Shown here: positions 25,444-34,383 of the stretch, one piece after another
Position numbering within the stretch: the first letter of the stretch is position 1
Layout: the number at the start of each line of letters is the position of its first letter
NCBI RefSeq assembly: GCF_003600155.1
Contig: NZ_QWLD01000050.1
Span: forward strand, 1-64,000
Source of the DNA: Nesterenkonia muleiensis
GTDB taxonomy: Bacteria > Actinomycetota > Actinomycetes > Actinomycetales > Micrococcaceae
Direction: 5' to 3'
Length of the DNA: 64,000 nt
Translations under genes and position numbers: made by a program
The notes under the pieces: generated by a model
What the model was told of the DNA's origin: nothing
Seen by the model: the letters and a program-made list of their open reading frames with translations, nothing else
Database searches by the model: none

Positions 25444-26490
25444 ATGAGCACACCTGCTTCAAACTACACCCCCCGCCGGGCCAACTGGATGTCCACCAAC
25501 GGCAAGACCAGCGACGGGCTGGACCTGGACCCGGAGAGCTTCGACGAGGGCTTCGGGTTCGACGAGATCGAAGAGATCGCCTGGGACGATCATCCGCTGA
25601 CCCAGAGTGCTCCCCTGGTGGAGACGGTGGACCCCAAAAACGTCTCGGTGGTGGTGGACGCTGCGTCGAAGACCTACCGCATCCGCTCCGGCAACGAGCA
25701 CCTGAAGTCCACCAAGCGCCTCAGCAAGCAGGTCCAGAGGGTTCTGGGCTCCGGCTGGTCAGAGGTGCATGCACTGGATGAGCTGAGCTTCGTGGTCAAC
25801 CGCGGTGAAACAGTGGGCGTCATCGGGACGAACGGATCTGGAAAGTCCACCCTGATGAAGCTGCTGACCGGCAAGATCCGGCCCAGCACCGGAGAGGTCT
25901 ATGCCACCTCCACCCCGATTATGCTCGGTGTCAATGCGGCCCTGGTGAAACAGATCTCTGGGCGGGAGAACATCCGCCTCGGTTGTCTGGCGATGGGCCT
26001 GTCACCTAAGCAGGCTGAGCAGAAGTTCGACATGATCGTCGAGATCTCTGGCCTCAAGGATGCGCTGGATATGCCGCTGAAGGCCTATTCCTCCGGCATG
26101 GCCTCACGTCTGCAGTTCGCCATCGCGACCAGTGTGGACCCGGACATCCTGCTCATCGACGAGGCGCTGAACACCGGTGACGCCCAGTTCCGCGCCAGGA
26201 CCAAGAAGCGGCTGGACGAGGTCCGTTCCCAAGCCGGCTGCGTCTTCCTGGTCTCCCACTCACTGGGGACCATCAAGCAGATGTGCACCCGGGTGATCTG
26301 GATCGAGCAGGGCAGGATGCTCGCTGACGGTGACCCCGAATGGGTGTGTTCGCAGTACCAGGAATACACCGACCACAAGTCCAACGGCCGGATGCGCTCA
26401 GCCCAGATCGTCTACGACCGCACGCTGCTGAAGCTCTCCCCCCTCCAGATCGAGTTCGCCGATGGCACCCGCCCCACCAAAGCCGGGTAG
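25444..26490 (+). CDS. ABC polymer exporter ATP-binding protein (TagH/Wzt-like)
   Basis: A 348-residue ATPase with Walker A GTNGSGKST (about 130), a signature region reading YSSGMASRL (the degenerate signature common in TagH/Wzt proteins), Walker B ILLIDEALNTGD and H-loop VSHSLGTI. An acidic extension of about 60 residues precedes the nucleotide-binding domain and contains many Asp and Glu; I do not recognise it. The C-terminal tail after the ATPase domain is short, unlike Wzt proteins with carbohydrate-binding domains, so chain-end recognition is not expected. It pairs with the permease directly upstream. Confidence 0.88.
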   Translation: MSTPASNYTPRRANWMSTNGKTSDGLDLDPESFDEGFGFDEIEEIAWDDHPLTQSAPLVETVDPKNVSVVVDAASKTYRIRSGNEHLKSTKRLSKQVQRVLGSGWSEVHALDELSFVVNRGETVGVIGTNGSGKSTLMKLLTGKIRPSTGEVYATSTPIMLGVNAALVKQISGRENIRLGCLAMGLSPKQAEQKFDMIVEISGLKDALDMPLKAYSSGMASRLQFAIATSVDPDILLIDEALNTGDAQFRARTKKRLDEVRSQAGCVFLVSHSLGTIKQMCTRVIWIEQGRMLADGDPEWVCSQYQEYTDHKSNGRMRSAQIVYDRTLLKLSPLQIEFADGTRPTKAG

Positions 26491-26551
26491 CCAGCGGCGG
26501 GTGCGCCCGGCCTGCAGATGAGCAGTGTGCTTGCGCGCTGCGACTTCAGGA

Positions 26552-26628
26552 CGTGAAGTCCGGCGGAAGCCGGACAAGAGGGGCCGGGTGACCCGATTGG
26601 GCCGAGTGAAGACTCGAGCTTGCGCGAT
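26552..26628. repeat. Structured intergenic element, copy A (three to four hairpins)
   Basis: Between the convergent exporter ATPase gene and ndk, the sequence folds into ACTTCA/TGAAGT, then GTCCGGC/GCCGGAC closed by GGAA, then an AGAGG linker and a GGCC-rich stem, then GAGT/ACTC. The first two hairpins and the AGAGG linker match the order seen between clpP2 and clpX, with different stem bases but kept pairing. It could act as a two-way terminator or be a dispersed repeat. The remainder of the gap up to 26695 shows nothing else. Confidence 0.5.
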
Positions 26629-26695
26629 ATCTTCCGAGGCGATTGAGGGTTGGAGCACCGTGGGTGCGGCACATGTGCCCGGCCCCGGAACTGGC

Positions 26696-27106
26696 TCAGA
26701 ACCAGATAGAAATCTCGCGCTCGGCCGACTCCACCGAGTCGGAGCCGTGGACGAGGTTCTTCTGCACCTTCTCGCCCCAGTCCCGCCCCAGATCCCCGCG
26801 GATGGTCCCTGGGGCTGCCACCGTCGGATCAGTCTGGCCCGCCAGGGAGCGGAAGCCCTTGATGACCTCATCGCCCTCCACCACAGCTGCCACCACGGGC
26901 CCGGAGAGCATGAAGTCCACCAGCGGCTGGTAGAACGGCTTGCCCTGGTGCTCTGCGTAATGGGCGGCGAGCTGATCCTCAGACGCCGAAAGCTGCTTCA
27001 GCTCTGCGATCCTGTATCCCTTGGCCTCGACGCGGCGCAGAATCTCACCGGTGAGTCCGCGGTCCACCCCATCGGGCTTGATCAGCACCAGAGTGCGTTC
27101 GCTCAT
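26696..27106 (-). CDS. ndk: Nucleoside diphosphate kinase
   Basis: A 136-residue enzyme that moves the gamma phosphate between nucleoside triphosphates and diphosphates through a phosphohistidine. The start ERTLVLIKPDGV and the active-site block NLVHGSDS (His120) are diagnostic, and the length is normal. It is the last gene of the ileS-folC-DUF4233-ndk chain and overlaps the preceding stop by four bases. In many actinobacteria a ribonuclease E/G gene with rplU-rpmA follows; here the next gene is the convergent exporter ATPase. Confidence 0.96.
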   Translation of the reverse strand: MSERTLVLIKPDGVDRGLTGEILRRVEAKGYRIAELKQLSASEDQLAAHYAEHQGKPFYQPLVDFMLSGPVVAAVVEGDEVIKGFRSLAGQTDPTVAAPGTIRGDLGRDWGEKVQKNLVHGSDSVESAEREISIWF

Positions 27107-27606
27107 TCTTCGTTCTCCTCACTGTTCGCGTCTTCAGGGCCGGGGGCGCCTTGACGCTCGCCGTGCAACTGTTCTTCCACCCTGTATCTTTTCATCTTTT
27201 CCTCATCGAGCTGAGCGCCCTTTGACACCGCGTACCACCAGCAGACGGCAAAGGCGATACCTGGCAGCACCGCCAGCGGCACCACCAGCCCCTGCGAGGT
27301 GATCAGAGCGACCATGGCGAAGCTGAAGATGATGGCCCCCTGCATCACCCAACCCGCCGGATAGCCCCAGCGCTTGTGCAGCACACCGCAGAGGGCCACG
27401 CAGAGCAGGGCAATCGCGCAGGCCGCGCCGAAGAGCCACCACGCATAGGGCTCGTTCTGGTTCAGTCCCCAGGCGGCCAGCCCGAAGAAGAACATCAGAG
27501 CACCTTCTAAGCACAGCACCGTGGAGGCGAAGAGTGCCTTGACCGAACGCGGGGGCCGTGTCTGACCTGACTCCCATTCGCGCTGGGCACGGGTTTGCCG
27601 GGCCAT
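27103..27606 (-). CDS. DUF4233 family membrane protein
   Basis: A 167-residue protein with four predicted membrane segments (about 23-45, 52-72, 83-103, 107-127) and a charged C-terminal tail rich in Glu. A small protein of this family between folC and ndk is a standing feature of actinobacterial genomes; its function is unknown. The ATG overlaps the folC stop and its own stop overlaps the ndk start, so all three are translationally coupled. Confidence 0.88.
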   Translation of the reverse strand: MARQTRAQREWESGQTRPPRSVKALFASTVLCLEGALMFFFGLAAWGLNQNEPYAWWLFGAACAIALLCVALCGVLHKRWGYPAGWVMQGAIIFSFAMVALITSQGLVVPLAVLPGIAFAVCWWYAVSKGAQLDEEKMKRYRVEEQLHGERQGAPGPEDANSEENEE

Positions 27607-29054
27607 CAGTCATCACCTCCCGGAGCGTCACCGTCCGGTATGCCGGTGTCGACGGCGCCGAATAGCGCGCGGGCCTCGGCCACCAAGGTGATCGACCCGG
27701 TGATCAGAAGTCCCCCAGTCTCGGAGGCCTGGCGCTCATCGATGCGCGTCACCGACCAGGCGATGGCCTCGTCGAGCTGATCTGTGGTGTGGATCTGCTC
27801 CTCGCGGAAGCCGGCATCCAGCGCCAGCTCTGCCAGCTCCGCCGCGGGGACGGCCCGGGCTGACGTGGACTGAGTGAGACAGAGGTCACTGGCCAGTCCG
27901 CTGTACTGGTCGAAGAGCGTCTGGAGCATCTGCCGCGCATCCTTGTCCTGCAGCACGCCGATCACCAGCACCAGCTGCGTGAACTCGAAGCTCTCCTTCA
28001 GCGCCAGAGCACTGGCCTCGAGGCCGGCCGGATTATGGGCAGCGTCGACGAGGATGGCCGGGGAGGAGCGCAGCGTCTCCAGCCGCCCAGGTGAGGTGAT
28101 GTGCTCACATGCTGTGCGAAGGTTCTCGATGTTCAGCGGACGCTCCCCGCCGCCGATGAACGCCTCCAATGCGGCGACGGCGAGCGCGAAGTTCTCCGCC
28201 TGGTGGGCCCCCAGGAGAGGAACCAGCAGATCCGGGTATCGGCCCGCCAGGCCTTGGACAGTGACCTGCTGACCGCCGACTCCAGGAAACCGCGATTCGA
28301 CGCCGAATTCCACGCCCTCAAAGCGGAAGGGCACTCCGGCGGCCCGGGCGGCCTCCAGCAGGACATCGGCGGCGTCGCGCTCCTGCGCTGCGGAGATGAG
28401 GAATCCGCCGGGTTTGATGATCCCGGCCTTCTCCTCAGCGATCTCCTCGATGGTCTCACCCAGCATCTCGGTGTGGTCCAGGCTGATCGGTCCGATGACC
28501 TGGACCGCGGCCTCGGCCACGTTGGTGGCGTCCCAGGAGCCGCCGAGGCCGACCTCCAGGACCATGACGTCCACGGGTTCGTCGGCGAAGATGGCGATGG
28601 CCAGCACAGTCAGCAGCTCGAAGAGGGTCAGCGGCTTCTCACCGCGCTCGGTGAGCTGTAAGTCCACCATCCCGATGTGCGGTCTGATCTCATCCCAGAT
28701 CCGCACAAAGGTCTCATCCGGGACAGGTTTTCCGTCCACCGCGATGCGTTCGGTGACCGGGCCCATATGGGGCGAGCTGTAGCGGCCCACTCGCAAGTCA
28801 TGGGCCAGCAGGCCGGCCTCGAGCATCCGTGCGGTGGAGGTCTTGCCATTGGTGCCTCCGACCTGGATGACCGGTGCGGCCCGCTGCGGCTCACCCAGGA
28901 TCTCCATGACCAGCTGCATGGGTTCCAGACGGGGGCGCATATCGGACTCCGGCGCCCGGGCCAGCATCTCGGCATAGATGCTGGCCACGGAGAACTCGTC
29001 CGCGGCCTCCGGACCGGTGAAGTGCTGGCCGGGGAATTCGGCATGCTCAGGCAT
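27606..29054 (-). CDS. folC: Bifunctional folylpolyglutamate synthase / dihydrofolate synthase
   Basis: About 482 residues. It adds glutamate to dihydropteroate or to folates using ATP in the cytoplasm. The Mur-ligase-type ATP loop [13 protein letters not shown] (about 83), [12 protein letters not shown] and the central [22 protein letters not shown] block identify Fol[13 protein letters not shown] lies in the C-terminal domain. ATG 29054 is chosen over a longer frame because it overlaps the ileS stop by 8 bases. The residues before the fold suit a normal FolC N-terminus. Confidence 0.93.
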   Translation of the reverse strand: MPEHAEFPGQHFTGPEAADEFSVASIYAEMLARAPESDMRPRLEPMQLVMEILGEPQRAAPVIQVGGTNGKTSTARMLEAGLLAHDLRVGRYSSPHMGPVTERIAVDGKPVPDETFVRIWDEIRPHIGMVDLQLTERGEKPLTLFELLTVLAIAIFADEPVDVMVLEVGLGGSWDATNVAEAAVQVIGPISLDHTEMLGETIEEIAEEKAGIIKPGGFLISAAQERDAADVLLEAARAAGVPFRFEGVEFGVESRFPGVGGQQVTVQGLAGRYPDLLVPLLGAHQAENFALAVAALEAFIGGGERPLNIENLRTACEHITSPGRLETLRSSPAILVDAAHNPAGLEASALALKESFEFTQLVLVIGVLQDKDARQMLQTLFDQYSGLASDLCLTQSTSARAVPAAELAELALDAGFREEQIHTTDQLDEAIAWSVTRIDERQASETGGLLITGSITLVAEARALFGAVDTGIPDGDAPGGDD

Positions 29055-32000
29055 GGGTCTCCTTGACTGCGGCCACACTGGCGCGGGTCTCCTCGGTGTG
29101 CTCACCGGCAACCAGGTTCAGCTCCACGGTCAGCGTCTCAGCCTTGACCAGCTGGGTGTGAGCCTCCACGGCGCTGATCACCTCGGGAGAGCCGGTCAGG
29201 GTGGTGACGATCCGGTCGGAGACGTTCAGGTCAGCATCCTTGCGGGCGGCCTGGACGCTGCGGACGACGTCGCGGGCGATCCCCTCAGCGATCAGCTCAG
29301 GGGTCAGTGCGGTGTCCAGGACCAGGAAGCCGCCGTTGTCGAGAACGGTGACGGCGGTATCGCCGGTCTCCTCCGAGACTGTGGTGGTCAGGGTGTACTC
29401 CCCCTCCTGCAGCACCAGGCCACCGGCGGTGATCATCCCGTCCGTCACGCTCCAGTCACCGGATTTCGCACCCCTGATGGCGTGCTGGACATCCTTGCCC
29501 AGCCGAGGACCTGCCACCCGGGCGTTGACCACCAGCTGCTGGCCGATGCCGAACTCCGAGGCAGAGACCTCGGCAGCCTCCAGCAGCTTAATCTGCTTGA
29601 TGTTCAGTTCATCCGCGATGATCTGCTCATAGGTTCCTGAGAGGGCCTCAGCCTGCGGCACCACGACGGTCAGGGTGGCCAGCGGCTGGCGGACCCGCCG
29701 TTTGGCCTGCTTGCGCAGCGCTGAGGCGGCAGAGGTCACCACACGGGTCAGTTCCATCAGCTCCACGGCCTGTTCGTCCCGGACATAGGCGGCAGGGTCC
29801 GGCCAGTCGGCCAGGTGCACGCTGCGCCCGCCGGTGAGCCCGCGCCAGACCTCTTCGGAGATCAGCGGCAGCAGCGGCGCGGCCACCCGGGTGAAGGTCT
29901 CCAGCACGGTGTAGAGCACGTCATAGGCGGTGAAGTCTTCCTTGTAGAAACGCTGCCGGGACCGCCGGATGTACCAGTTGGTCAGGGTCTCTGCGAACCG
30001 GCGCAGCGCATCGCAGGCGCTGGAGACGTCGAACTCATCCAGGGCCTCGGTGACCTCGCGGACCAGATCCCCGGTGGCGGCCAGGATGTAGTGGTCCAGA
30101 GGTGAGAGGGCTGCGTCGTCATCAATGGCCTTGGCGGTGTAGCCGGCACCCTGATTGGCCGTATTGGCGTAGAGGGCGAAGAAGTGCCAGGCGTTCCACA
30201 GCGGCAGGAGCACCTGGCGGACTCCTTCGCGGATGCCCTCCTCGGTGACGACCAGGTTGCCGCCGCGCAGGATGGGAGAGGACATCAGGAACCAGCGCAT
30301 GGCATCGGAGCCGTCGCGGTCGAAGACCTCGTTGACATCGGGGTAGTTCTGCAGCGATTTGGACATCTTCTGCCCGTCGGAGCCCAGCACGATGCCGTGG
30401 CTGATCACGTTGGAAAAGGCCGGCCGGTCGAACAGGGCGGTGGCCAGGATGTGCATGGTGTAGAACCAGCCGCGGGTCTGGCCGATGTACTCCACAATGA
30501 AGTCTGCCGGGTGGTGGCCGTCGAACCAGTCGGCGTTTTCGAACGGGTAGTGCACCTGGGCGAAGGGCATCGATCCGGAGTCGAACCAGACATCCAGCAC
30601 GTCCTCCACCCGGCGCATGGTCGAGGTGCCGGTGGGGTCGTCGGGGTTGGGCCTGGTCAGCTGGTCGATCCAGGGCCGGTGCAGGTCCGGCTCCCCGGCC
30701 GCATTGCGCGGGTAGTCGCCGAAGGCCTCCTTGAGCTCTTCCAGCGAGCCGTAGACCTCAGTGCGGGGGTGGTCCGGGTCATCGGAGACCCACACCGGGA
30801 TGGGACTGCCCCAGTAGCGGTTGCGGGAGATCGACCAGTCACGGGCGTTTTCCAGCCATTTGCCGAACTGGCCGTGCTTGACGTTCTCCGGGATCCAGTT
30901 GATGTCCTCATTGATCGACAGCATCCGGTCCTTGAACTGGGTGACGGCCACATACCAGGAGGTGACGGCCTTGTAGATCAGCGGAGTCTTGCAGCGCCAG
31001 CAGTGCGGGTAGGAGTGCACATAGGACTGTTCGCGGACCAGCCGGCCATCGGCTCTGAGTCGGTTGATGATGGTCCGGTTGGCCTCGAAGACCTGCACTT
31101 CGGCGATATCGGCCAGTGGGGTGCTCCCGTCGGGGAGGGCTTGGGCGAACATGGGAAGGAAGGCCCCGGCGGCGTCCACGGAGAGGATCACCGGGATTCC
31201 GGCGTCTTCGGAGGACTTCTGGTCCTCCTCGCCGTAGGCGGAGGCCTGGTGGACCAGACCGGTGCCGTCGGTGGTGGTCACATAGTCCTCGATCAGCACC
31301 CGCCAGGCGTTCTCGGTGCCCCAGGCCGACGTGTCCGCGTAGTAGTTCCACAGCGGTTGGTACTCCAGCTGGGCGAGATCCTTGCCGAGGTAACGTCCCA
31401 CCACGGCAGCCTGAGCAGATTCTGCCGCGGAGACGTCCTCGTGATCCTCGAATCCGAGGTCTTTGGCGTAGTCAGCCACCAAATCCGCAGCGATCATGTA
31501 CTTGCCCGGCATAGCGCCGTCTGCGGGAGCTTCGACCACCGCGTATTCGACCTCTGGGCCTACGGCGACTGAGAAGTTGGTGGGCAGGGTCCAGGGGGTG
31601 GTGGTCCAGGCCAGCAGGTTCACCCCTTGGAGCTGGTCACCGAGCATGCCTCCGCCGGTGATCGGGAACGTGACGGTCACCGAGGGGTCCTGGCGCTCCT
31701 GGTAGACCTCGTCGTCCATGCGCAGCTCATGGTTGGACAGCGGGGTCTCGTCCTTCCAGCAGTAGGGCAGCACCCGGAAGCCCTGGTAGGTCAGGCCTTT
31801 GTCGTGAAGCTGCTTGAAGGCCCAGATGACCGATTCCATGAATTCGACGTTGAGCGTTTTGTAGTCATTCTCGAAGTCGACCCAGCGGGCCTGCCGGTTG
31901 ACGTAGGCCTCCCACTCTTTGGTGAACTTCAGCACGTTGTTGCGGCAGGCGTCGTTGAAGTGCTCGATGCCCATGGCTTCGATCTCGGCCTTGTCCTTCA

Positions 32001-32364
32001 TGCCCAGATCCTTCATGGCGGCCAGCTCGGCGGGCAGACCGTGGGTGTCCCAGCCGAAGCGGCGCTCCACACGCTTGCCGCGCATAGTCTGGTAGCGCGG
32101 GACCAGGTCCTTGACGTATCCGGTCAGCAGGTGCCCGTAGTGCGGCAGGCCGTTGGCGAAGGGCGGGCCGTCATAGAAGACGAACTCCTCAGTCTCGGGC
32201 CGGGAGTCAATGCTGGCTTGAAATGTACCGTCGGCCTCCCAGTACTTCAGGATGCGCTCCTCGATCTCCGGGAAGCTCACAGAGGCGGGGACCCTGCGCT
32301 CACTGCTGGTCTGGGCCGAGGCAGAGCTCGCGCGGGGGTATGTGGGAGAGGAATTCTCAGTCAT
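29047..32364 (-). CDS. ileS: Isoleucyl-tRNA synthetase
   Basis: A 1105-residue class I synthetase that charges tRNA-Ile. The HIGH-type motif appears in [14 protein letters not shown], the editing domain lies in the middle, and the KMSKS motif is in [23 protein letters not shown] and the tryptophan-rich zone are as in the long eukaryote-like IleS type. ATG 32364 is preceded by AGGA at 8 bases; an ATG three codons earlier and a TTG further up are possible. The gene is headed by a T-box leader, so its expression should rise when tRNA-Ile is uncharged. It is the first gene of the chain to ndk. Confidence 0.95.
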   Translation of the reverse strand: MTENSSPTYPRASSASAQTSSERRVPASVSFPEIEERILKYWEADGTFQASIDSRPETEEFVFYDGPPFANGLPHYGHLLTGYVKDLVPRYQTMRGKRVERRFGWDTHGLPAELAAMKDLGMKDKAEIEAMGIEHFNDACRNNVLKFTKEWEAYVNRQARWVDFENDYKTLNVEFMESVIWAFKQLHDKGLTYQGFRVLPYCWKDETPLSNHELRMDDEVYQERQDPSVTVTFPITGGGMLGDQLQGVNLLAWTTTPWTLPTNFSVAVGPEVEYAVVEAPADGAMPGKYMIAADLVADYAKDLGFEDHEDVSAAESAQAAVVGRYLGKDLAQLEYQPLWNYYADTSAWGTENAWRVLIEDYVTTTDGTGLVHQASAYGEEDQKSSEDAGIPVILSVDAAGAFLPMFAQALPDGSTPLADIAEVQVFEANRTIINRLRADGRLVREQSYVHSYPHCWRCKTPLIYKAVTSWYVAVTQFKDRMLSINEDINWIPENVKHGQFGKWLENARDWSISRNRYWGSPIPVWVSDDPDHPRTEVYGSLEELKEAFGDYPRNAAGEPDLHRPWIDQLTRPNPDDPTGTSTMRRVEDVLDVWFDSGSMPFAQVHYPFENADWFDGHHPADFIVEYIGQTRGWFYTMHILATALFDRPAFSNVISHGIVLGSDGQKMSKSLQNYPDVNEVFDRDGSDAMRWFLMSSPILRGGNLVVTEEGIREGVRQVLLPLWNAWHFFALYANTANQGAGYTAKAIDDDAALSPLDHYILAATGDLVREVTEALDEFDVSSACDALRRFAETLTNWYIRRSRQRFYKEDFTAYDVLYTVLETFTRVAAPLLPLISEEVWRGLTGGRSVHLADWPDPAAYVRDEQAVELMELTRVVTSAASALRKQAKRRVRQPLATLTVVVPQAEALSGTYEQIIADELNIKQIKLLEAAEVSASEFGIGQQLVVNARVAGPRLGKDVQHAIRGAKSGDWSVTDGMITAGGLVLQEGEYTLTTTVSEETGDTAVTVLDNGGFLVLDTALTPELIAEGIARDVVRSVQAARKDADLNVSDRIVTTLTGSPEVISAVEAHTQLVKAETLTVELNLVAGEHTEETRASVAAVKETHA

Positions 32365-32419
32365 GAAGGGCATCCTGGCGGTACGGGCTGATGGTCGTCT
32401 CTGCAAGGACGTCTCTCTT

Positions 32420-32465
32420 TGACCCCAGCGGGATTCGAACCCGCATTACCTCCCTGAGAGGGCGG
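32420..32465 (-). pseudogene. tRNA-Glu(CUC)-like 3' half embedded in the ileS leader
   Basis: Read on the minus strand, the 46 bases contain an anticodon arm with loop CTCTCAG (anticodon CUC, U33 and A37 in place), a TAAT variable loop, a perfect T arm (GCGGG/CCCGC around TTCGAAT), and a TGGGGTC acceptor strand plus A. The anticodon stem has one G-A mismatch. No matching 5' acceptor strand or normal D arm lies upstream, where the T-box core is found instead, so it cannot fold as a full tRNA. No CCA follows. Confidence 0.6.
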
Positions 32466-32646
32466 CAAGGCCAAGAACAACGCGGTACCACCTTGCTTGC
32501 ACAGTGCCTGGTATTCACACCGTGCCGCTTCATGACTGCTGTGACGGGCTTACCCGTCCGGTTCTACTGGGGAGACGGGGCGACGTCGTCGTCCTCTTCT
32601 CCTGTTCCTCCGGAAGCTCACCGGTGATAGCCGGATCAAAGCTGCT
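32465..32646 (-). promoter_or_regulatory. T-box leader of ileS (ultrashort stem I, actinobacterial type)
   Basis: The minus-strand RNA contains the specifier hairpin around GGCTATCACCGG with an ATC isoleucine codon at 32626-32628, followed by the GAGC...CCGGAGGAAC block seen in actinobacterial ileS leaders. An ACGGG/CCCGT hairpin follows, and then the near-invariant T-box core AAGGTGGTACCGCG (32481-32494), whose TGG pairs with the tRNA acceptor end. There is no terminator with a T-run between it and ileS, so control is likely at translation, as described for this class. Confidence 0.88.
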
Positions 32647-32652
32647 GGACTG

Positions 32653-32658
32653 ATTCTA
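32653..32658 (-). promoter_or_regulatory. Candidate -10 element of the ileS promoter
   Basis: TAGAAT on the minus strand lies just before the T-box leader, giving a start of transcription near 32646 and a leader of about 280 bases. A TTGGGC that could serve as -35 is 19 bases upstream, which is slightly long. Confidence 0.45.
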
Positions 32659-32739
32659 CGGGATGCCACCAAAACCGGCCCAATTGCGCCGGCCCCTCAG
32701 TGCGGGATCCCGTAATGAGGAAGCACGTACAATATCTCA

Positions 32740-33255
32740 ATGCGCCGGATCAGGATTCTTAAGCCCACCGACTCCGGAGCGATCACCAGCCTTCTGCGAA
32801 CCAACCGAGAATATCTGGCACCGTGGGAGCCAGAGCGGACCGAAGCTTACTTCACCGATGATGCTCAACGCGAACTTATCCAAGAAACCCTCAAGGAACA
32901 CGCAGCTCAGCGCTCCACTCCATTCGTGATTCTCGATAACGGTGACACCGTCATCGGACGGTTGACGCTGAGCGGCATTACCCACGGTGCCTTTCAATCT
33001 GCCGCTATGGGCTATTGGCTCAGCCAAGACTGTCGAGGGAGAGGATTTGCTACCGAAGCAGTTGCTGAAGCCGTTCGGTTCGCCTTTGACGACCTGGGAC
33101 TTCACCGCGTACAAGCCGAAACCCTCCCTCACAATGCTGCTTCCCAGCGAGTCCTCGAGAAGAACGGTTTCCGAGAGTACGGGTTTGCGCCGAAATACCT
33201 GAAGATCGCAGGGCAGTGGCAGGACCACATCCTCTACCAGTTGCTGGCCGAATAG
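32740..33255 (+). CDS. GNAT family N-acetyltransferase (RimJ/RimL-like)
   Basis: A 171-residue acetyl-CoA-dependent acetyltransferase. The start RIRILKPTDSGAI, the central MGYWLSQDCRGRGFATEAV (acetyl-CoA pyrophosphate loop) and NAASQRVLEKNGFREYG are the standard RimJ/RimL blocks. Relatives acetylate ribosomal protein N-termini or small amines, and the target is not known here. A TACAAT element (32728-32733) ends only 6 bases before the ATG, so the message may be leaderless. The codon use and base composition look less GC-rich than the flanking synthetase genes, and a decayed toxin gene lies just downstream, so this may be an acquired patch. Confidence 0.88.
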   Translation: MRRIRILKPTDSGAITSLLRTNREYLAPWEPERTEAYFTDDAQRELIQETLKEHAAQRSTPFVILDNGDTVIGRLTLSGITHGAFQSAAMGYWLSQDCRGRGFATEAVAEAVRFAFDDLGLHRVQAETLPHNAASQRVLEKNGFREYGFAPKYLKIAGQWQDHILYQLLAE

Positions 33256-33308
33256 CCTTCGCTCTTCCTGGACCGTTTCTCTGCCAGACCGGCCCATTTG
33301 CGCCGAGC

Positions 33309-33522
33309 GAGACGCTGCGGACGATCCGCCGCTTCGAGTACGCCGAGTTGCTCACGCCAGCTGAGGCCGAGCGGTATGTCCACGTCATCTCCACCACAAG
33401 GTGAGCCCCTACGACGCCGCCTATGTTGCCATCGCTGAGCGGACCGGCCGCTTGTCACACTTGACAAGCGACTGGCGCGGGCTGCCACGAACCTGGGCGT
33501 AGAGGAGAGCATCCCTCAGTAG
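33309..33522 (+). pseudogene. Decayed PIN-domain (VapC-like) toxin
   Basis: Three short segments in different frames read as parts of a VapC-like protein. The first is ETLRTIRRFEYAELLTPAEA, ending at a stop near 33404. Next is SPYDAAYVAIAERTGR from 33404, the hallmark helix with the conserved Asp. After a one-base shift comes LVTLDKRLARAA, containing the second acidic site, and the tail ends at the TAG at 33520-33522. The N-terminal catalytic strand is not found and no VapB antitoxin is present. No intact product can be made. This fills most of the gap between the GNAT gene and mgtC. Confidence 0.65.
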
Positions 33523-33580
33523 GGCAGGTATCTGGAAAGTGAGAGGTGTGGATTCAAAGCTCCCGGCGTAGGGTCGGGGG

Positions 33581-34288
33581 ATGGAGATCGACCTCATCCC
33601 TGACACCCTCGGCACCGAGGCCCTGCTGCTGTTCTGCGCGTTCGTGCTCTCTGGGGTAATCGGCCTGGAGCGGGAGATGCGGCAGAAGTCCGCCGGGTCC
33701 CGCACCCATATTCTGGTGGGCCTGGGCGCGGCACTGTTCACCCTGGTCTCTGCCTACGGTTTTTCTCACCTGCTCGGCGACGACGTCATCCTGGACCCTT
33801 CCCGCATCGCCGCCCAGATCGTCTCCGGGATCGGATTCATCGGTGCAGGAGTGATTTTTGTGCGCCAGAACATCGTCTCCGGACTGACCACTGCTGGGTC
33901 CATCTGGGTCACTGCGGCGGTCGGCATGGCATGCGGAGCCGGGATGCCGATCATCGCCGGGCTGACAGTGGTGTTCTACCTGCTTGCCGTCACTGTGGTC
34001 ACTTGGGTCGCCAAGAAGCTGCCCAAGCAGGGCCGAATCAGTCGCTATGACATCCGCTACCAGGACGGCCGTGGCATCCTCCGCGACGTGCTGGTCACCG
34101 CCTCGGAGCTGGGCTACGAAGCGGCGTTGGACAGCACCCGGCGCAAAGAGACCGACGAGGGCCCGGTGGTCGATGCCCAAATGGCCTTCTCCCGCAAGCA
34201 GTACCTCTCCCCCGATGCCCTGCACCAGCGTCTCAGTGAGCTCGACGGCGTGTTGGAAGTCCGCACCATCGAACGCGACCACGACTGA
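33581..34288 (+). CDS. MgtC/SapB family membrane protein
   Basis: A 235-residue protein. Four to five membrane segments occupy residues 15-145 and hold the family blocks GVIGLEREMRQKSAGSRTHILV and IVSGIGFIGAGVIF. The C-terminal cytoplasmic part (about 150-235) is ACT-like in pattern. Family members help cells survive low magnesium or phagosome-like stress, partly by restraining the F-type ATPase, and others are simple transport-associated proteins. The gene stands alone, convergent with valS, and a strong hairpin follows it. Confidence 0.9.
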   Translation: MEIDLIPDTLGTEALLLFCAFVLSGVIGLEREMRQKSAGSRTHILVGLGAALFTLVSAYGFSHLLGDDVILDPSRIAAQIVSGIGFIGAGVIFVRQNIVSGLTTAGSIWVTAAVGMACGAGMPIIAGLTVVFYLLAVTVVTWVAKKLPKQGRISRYDIRYQDGRGILRDVLVTASELGYEAALDSTRRKETDEGPVVDAQMAFSRKQYLSPDALHQRLSELDGVLEVRTIERDHD

Positions 34289-34293
34289 TGTCC

Positions 34294-34354
34294 GTGGGTG
34301 CTCCTGCTGCGCACATGGACCAGTGATCCGTCTCCATGCAGCAGGAGTGCCCAC
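34294..34354. terminator. Strong hairpin between converging mgtC-like gene and valS
   Basis: GTGGGTGCTCCTGCTGC (34294-34310) pairs with the mirrored arm at 34338-34354, giving a 17-pair stem with two G-U pairs. ATGGA/TCCAT inside it can extend the helix. No long T-run follows on either strand, so it is probably a two-way terminator or mRNA 3' stabiliser. Confidence 0.6.
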
Positions 34355-34383
34355 AACACCTCTGGGAGGGCAGAGCCAGGGAT

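Noticed and set aside
30184-31572. 462-codon plus-strand frame
   Set aside because: Antisense to ileS, with no motif or start signal.
32393-32465. A functional tRNA-Glu gene in the ileS leader
   Set aside because: Only the 3' half is present. The bases where the acceptor 5' strand and D arm should be are the T-box core and do not pair.
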